Shown: positions 5,547-8,679 of the stretch, piece by piece | Layout of the letters: each line of letters begins with the position of its first letter | Numbering within the stretch: the first letter of the stretch is position 1 | From: Rhodospirillaceae bacterium | Lineage (GTDB): Bacteria > Pseudomonadota > Alphaproteobacteria > CADEGL01 | DNA: 8,679 nucleotides | Direction: 5' to 3' | Assembly (NCBI GenBank): GCA_018699755.1 | Contig: JABIRQ010000353.1 | Span: 1 to 8,679 of the forward strand | The notes under the pieces: model-generated | What the model was told of the DNA's origin: nothing | Databases searched by the model: none | What the model saw: only the letters and a program-made list of their open reading frames with translations | Program-made: the position numbers and the translations under genes

Positions 5547-6587
5547 ATGAAGACACAGGCAAACGACATCGCCCCCGATTCGACTCGGGCCGCCCCGCTC
5601 GTCGATCCTTTCGCGCGGGCCATCACCTATCTGCGGGTTTCGGTGACGGACCGCTGCGACTTTCGCTGCGTCTATTGCATGGCCGAGGACATGACCTTCC
5701 TGCCCAAGGCGGACGTCCTCAGCCTCGAAGAGCTAGACCGCCTGTGCAGCGCCTTCGTCGGGCTGGGTGTGCGCAAGCTGCGCCTGACCGGCGGGGAGCC
5801 CCTGGTCCGCCGCAACGTGATGAGCTTGATTCGCGGCCTCGGCCGGCATCTGAAAACCGGCGACCTCGATGAATTGACCCTGACCACCAACGGCAGCCAG
5901 CTCATCCGCTTCGCCGACGAGTTGGTCGATGCGGGCGTGCGCCGCATCAACGTCTCCATCGACACCCTGGACCCGGACAAGTTCCTGGCCGTCACCCGCT
6001 GGGGCAAGATCGACAAGGTGATGGCCGGGCTGGAGGCCGCGAAGCGCGCCGGCCTCGCGATCAAGATCAATACCGTCGCCCTGCGCGACGTGAACGTGGG
6101 CGAGCTCGACCGCATGATCGCCTGGTGCGGCGATCAGGGCTTCGACATGACGATCATCGAAGTCATGCCGATGGGCGATATCGGCGAACAGCGGGTCGAT
6201 CAGTATTACCCCCTCTCGATGGTCCGCGCGGACCTGCGCAAGCGTTGGACCCTGGACGAAACCGACTATCAAACGGGCGGGCCGGCACGCTACTTCACGG
6301 TGCGCGAGACGGGGCAACGACTCGGCTTCATTACGCCCCTGACCCACAACTTCTGCGAAGCCTGCAACCGGGTCCGCCTGACCTGCACCGGCACCCTGTT
6401 CATGTGCCTGGGCCAGGAGGATGCGGCCGATCTGCGCGCGCCGCTGCGCGCCAGCGAATCCGACGAGAAGCTGGTCGCGGCAATCCGCGAGGCCATCACA
6501 CGCAAGCCCAAGGGCCATGATTTCGTCATCGACCGAAAGGGCGAGAGCGGGGGCGTCTCCCGGCATATGAGCGTCACCGGCGGCTGA
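5547..6587 (+). CDS. moaA: GTP 3',8-cyclase MoaA
   Basis: A 346-residue radical-SAM enzyme catalysing the first step of molybdenum/tungsten cofactor synthesis: GTP is converted to 3',8-cyclo-7,8-dihydro-GTP, which MoaC turns into cyclic pyranopterin monophosphate. The N-terminal cluster motif CxxxCxxC is at Cys37, Cys41 and Cys44, after YLRVSVTDRC. The SAM-binding TGGEPL is at 81-86. The C-terminal substrate-binding cluster uses Cys270, Cys273 and Cys287 (CxxC-13-C). The protein ends in the essential Gly-Gly tail (345-346), so it is intact and full length. The start has AAGGG three bases upstream, rather close, but the N-terminal length fits relatives. moaC is not in the window. It is co-oriented with tupBCA across a 104-base gap that has a candidate promoter. 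Confidence 0.96.
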   Translation: MKTQANDIAPDSTRAAPLVDPFARAITYLRVSVTDRCDFRCVYCMAEDMTFLPKADVLSLEELDRLCSAFVGLGVRKLRLTGGEPLVRRNVMSLIRGLGRHLKTGDLDELTLTTNGSQLIRFADELVDAGVRRINVSIDTLDPDKFLAVTRWGKIDKVMAGLEAAKRAGLAIKINTVALRDVNVGELDRMIAWCGDQGFDMTIIEVMPMGDIGEQRVDQYYPLSMVRADLRKRWTLDETDYQTGGPARYFTVRETGQRLGFITPLTHNFCEACNRVRLTCTGTLFMCLGQEDAADLRAPLRASESDEKLVAAIREAITRKPKGHDFVIDRKGESGGVSRHMSVTGG

Positions 6588-6593
6588 GCCGCC
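6579..6593 (+). terminator. Palindrome across the moaA stop codon
   Basis: GGCGGC (6579-6584) and GCCGCC (6588-6593) form a perfect six-base stem whose three-base loop is the TGA stop itself. The 5' arm encodes the Gly-Gly tail. No T-run follows, so it is not a textbook intrinsic terminator; it could slow or protect the 3' end of the transcript. Weakly supported. Confidence 0.25.
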
Positions 6594-6632
6594 CCCAACG
6601 GACCGTCATACCCTGGGATTCGCTGGCTCCTT

Positions 6633-6648
6633 ACCCCATATCTGGGGT
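6633..6648. promoter_or_regulatory. 16-base inverted repeat between moaA and the Sel1/ankyrin gene
   Basis: ACCCCA-TATC-TGGGGT is a perfect six-base inverted repeat with a four-base centre, lying 46 bases after moaA and 72 bases before the next start. It may be an operator or part of a terminator; only a short T-poor stretch follows. It is the only structured element I see in the 133-base gap 6588-6720, where no convincing promoter was found. Confidence 0.35.
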
Positions 6649-6720
6649 TAGATTGCCGCCTCACCGGTCGCATGTGATCGGCGGGCAGGGAACAAAGCGT
6701 TTCGGGGCACCTTCATTTCC

Positions 6721-8679
6721 ATGCGTGGCATCGGTTGGATCGAATCTCTCTTGCCGGTCGGGGCAGCCGCCTCGGCGGCCCTGCACGGCTCCGTCTTTGG
6801 CGTCGTGCTTCTGGGCTGGCCCATCCTGACCGTCATAGTGGACGACGATTGGTTCAGCCCCGACGAATATGTCCGGGTCGATGTTGTCCTCTACTCGGAA
6901 AGGGAAGACCCCGAAGTCGCCAAAGGCAAAGGTGTCGTCTCCTTCGAGACTGAGACGATAGGCAAGGGCCAAGCGATGGCCCCCGGCCGAACCTACGGAC
7001 CCATCGCGTCCCGCTCGCCCGTGGCGCTGACCAAGCCGAACGCGGTCGCCAAACGCAAGAGCGCCCCCGATGCGCCGAGCAAGGCGTCCGAAACCCCGAA
7101 GAGCGAGACCCGGTCGGATGCGCGCCAGGAGGCGGTCGAGGAAGCCCGCGCGGCGAAGGCGGAGACGAGCGCCGCCAAGTCACCGAAATCCGGCGCCAAA
7201 TCCACCGAATCGACCGCGAAGGACGGCGATTCCCAAACCTCGACCCCGTCGGCTGCAGGGCAACGCCAAAGCGGCGAGGACCAGGCGAACGGCGCCGATA
7301 AGAATGCCGGACTCGAGGGCAGCAACCCGACCAGCGCTCCGCAGTGGGAGCGAACGGATGCCGAAACCCGTCCGGCCAAAGGGCAAGCCGCCAAAGGATC
7401 CGAAACCGCCAAGGCCGAAGCCGCCCGGAACGAAACCCCGGCATCCGATCGCCCCAAGGGCCAAGAGGATGCCGTCGAGGGCACGGCAACCAAGGGGGCG
7501 GAGGCCTCCCGGTCGGACGGGCAGTCTCCGGATCCGGGCGAATCCGCGGAACGGCCGCGCGATGGCGCCGAAACCGGTCGCATCGAGGCCGATACGGAGA
7601 CGAGCGAGGCGGACTCCGATGCGAACGGCGCGGCGGCCACAGGATCGCAAACGGCAGAAGCGGCACGACAAGCTGAGAATCCACCCCTCGGCGCGACCGA
7701 ACCGGCGACGGAGTCGAACACGGAGGAACCCGGCCAGGCGACCGCGCCGGAGACACGCAAGAACGACGCGTCGGCGGATCAGGCGACCGAACCGGCCAAG
7801 CCGGCGTCGACGCGCCTATCTCGCGTCGCAGCCGTTCTGGACCTGGAGCCCCTTTCCGAATCCGCTGTCGGCGCACCCGACGAGACCGAACCCCTGCCCC
7901 TAACAACGGCTGGCGAGGTCATCGCGACCCGGTCTGGCGCTGCCGCACCCGAGGATGTGCCGGAAACGGCACCCGAGCCCCAAGAGGCACTCCAGGCAAG
8001 CTTCGACGGCGAGCGGACGGCCAATGCCACGCCGCAACTCGCCCAGTCGGGACCATCGTCAAGACCATCGCCGATTCGCAATCTTCCCCTTCGCATGGTG
8101 GTCGAGGCCATGCCGGGTGTCGACGAAAAGCTCGTCGAGGCGATAGACAACCCGGAAGCCGTTCCCGAACAAACGGCCACAGCCCGTCGAAAAAAGGCGA
8201 TCGACCGGATCGCGGCAGCGGCGGAACGCGGCTATGTCCATGCGCAGTACGGCATGGCGCGCCGTTATCTCATGGGACAAGGCGTGCCGCGCGATCCCGC
8301 CGCGGGCGCCGAATTGCTGCAACAGGCGGCGGAGCAGGGGCATGTGCCTTCCCAGCTCCTGCTCGGTTACCTCGCCGCGCGCGGCTACGGCCGTGAGCGC
8401 AGCATGGCCGATGCCATGACTTGGTGGACCTTGGCCGCCGATGCCGGCGACCCCAACGCCGCGAGCGCGGCCCAGATCGCCGAGCCGACCCTGGACTCCG
8501 AGGATCTCCTGGCAGCGCGTCGCAACGTCAACAGTTGGCGCTCGGTCTTCGGTCAGGTTGACGAAACCGACAGCGCCGGCGGAGACAACACGCCCCAAGA
8601 CACGCCCTTGCAGGAAGCGGTCGCGGCCGGCGACCTACCGGAGGTCCGCAGCGTGCTCGCCCGGGGCGAGGATGCCGAG
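6721..8679 (+). CDS. Membrane-anchored Sel1-like/ankyrin repeat protein, partial at 3' end
   Basis: Not matched to a named gene. The frame is open for 653 codons to the window edge. It follows a TAG at 6649 with no earlier start codon in frame, so ATG 6721 is the likely start, though its ribosome binding site is poor. Residues 11-40 form one hydrophobic segment, with few charges before it and DDD after it, suggesting a single anchor with the rest in the periplasm. ALHGSVFGVVLL and the later VRVDVVLYSE (51-60) recall TonB/TolA-like N-termini. From about 93 to 500 the chain is rich in Ala, Glu, Thr, Ser, Lys and Pro, with only two aromatic residues (Trp209, Phe428), and is surely disordered. 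Two Sel1-like repeats follow (about 501-540 and 541-580), then a spacer, then LQEAVAAGDLPEVRSVLARG (630-649), like the start of an ankyrin repeat. No cysteine is present. Both repeat types usually bind proteins; the partner is unknown. Confidence 0.88.
   Translation, partial: MRGIGWIESLLPVGAAASAALHGSVFGVVLLGWPILTVIVDDDWFSPDEYVRVDVVLYSEREDPEVAKGKGVVSFETETIGKGQAMAPGRTYGPIASRSPVALTKPNAVAKRKSAPDAPSKASETPKSETRSDARQEAVEEARAAKAETSAAKSPKSGAKSTESTAKDGDSQTSTPSAAGQRQSGEDQANGADKNAGLEGSNPTSAPQWERTDAETRPAKGQAAKGSETAKAEAARNETPASDRPKGQEDAVEGTATKGAEASRSDGQSPDPGESAERPRDGAETGRIEADTETSEADSDANGAAATGSQTAEAARQAENPPLGATEPATESNTEEPGQATAPETRKNDASADQATEPAKPASTRLSRVAAVLDLEPLSESAVGAPDETEPLPLTTAGEVIATRSGAAAPEDVPETAPEPQEALQASFDGERTANATPQLAQSGPSSRPSPIRNLPLRMVVEAMPGVDEKLVEAIDNPEAVPEQTATARRKKAIDRIAAAAERGYVHAQYGMARRYLMGQGVPRDPAAGAELLQQAAEQGHVPSQLLLGYLAARGYGRERSMADAMTWWTLAADAGDPNAASAAQIAEPTLDSEDLLAARRNVNSWRSVFGQVDETDSAGGDNTPQDTPLQEAVAAGDLPEVRSVLARGEDAE

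Noticed and set aside
6854..7906. Minus-strand open frame of 350 codons opposite the linker region
   Set aside because: Arg/Pro/Ser-rich shadow caused by the biased composition of the plus-strand linker; no domain seen.
1..8679. CRISPR array, tRNA or rRNA genes, insertion sequence or prophage
   Set aside because: No regularly spaced repeats, RNA gene motifs, transposase or integrase-like proteins were seen on either strand.

Overview
The window is GC-rich, densely coded bacterial DNA. The protein sequences fit an alphaproteobacterium, perhaps of the Rhodospirillales; that placement comes from family resemblance, not from any marker gene. No tRNA, rRNA, CRISPR array, transposase or phage gene is visible.

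Layout. The left edge (1-56) holds a hairpin that looks like a dispersed palindromic repeat. Three minus-strand genes follow, in transcription order fdhD (3011-2130), mobA (2133-1510, start overlapping the fdhD stop) and an FAD-dependent amine-oxidase-type oxidoreductase (1433-57). A 133-base divergent region (3012-3144) separates fdhD from a plus-strand operon, tupB-tupC-tupA (3145-5442), encoding a tungstate ABC importer. It contains a probable fdhD promoter and two exact copies of an 11-base repeat. moaA (5547-6587) comes next on the plus strand with its own candidate promoter. The right end (6721-8679) is one open reading frame running off the window. It encodes a membrane-anchored protein with a very long disordered linker, two Sel1-like repeats and the start of what looks like an ankyrin repeat.

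How the genes fit together. From 1510 to 6587 the window is a compact tungsten/molybdenum cofactor locus. TupABC brings in tungstate. MoaA starts pterin synthesis from GTP. MobA adds GMP to make the dinucleotide form of the cofactor. FdhD passes sulfur to the cofactor for formate dehydrogenase. The inferred end product is a tungsten- or molybdenum-dependent formate dehydrogenase encoded elsewhere. The flanking oxidoreductase and the Sel1/ankyrin protein have no evident link to this pathway.

The most interesting items are the unusual architecture of the right-hand protein, the paired repeats between fdhD and tupB, and the changed cysteine pattern of FdhD.
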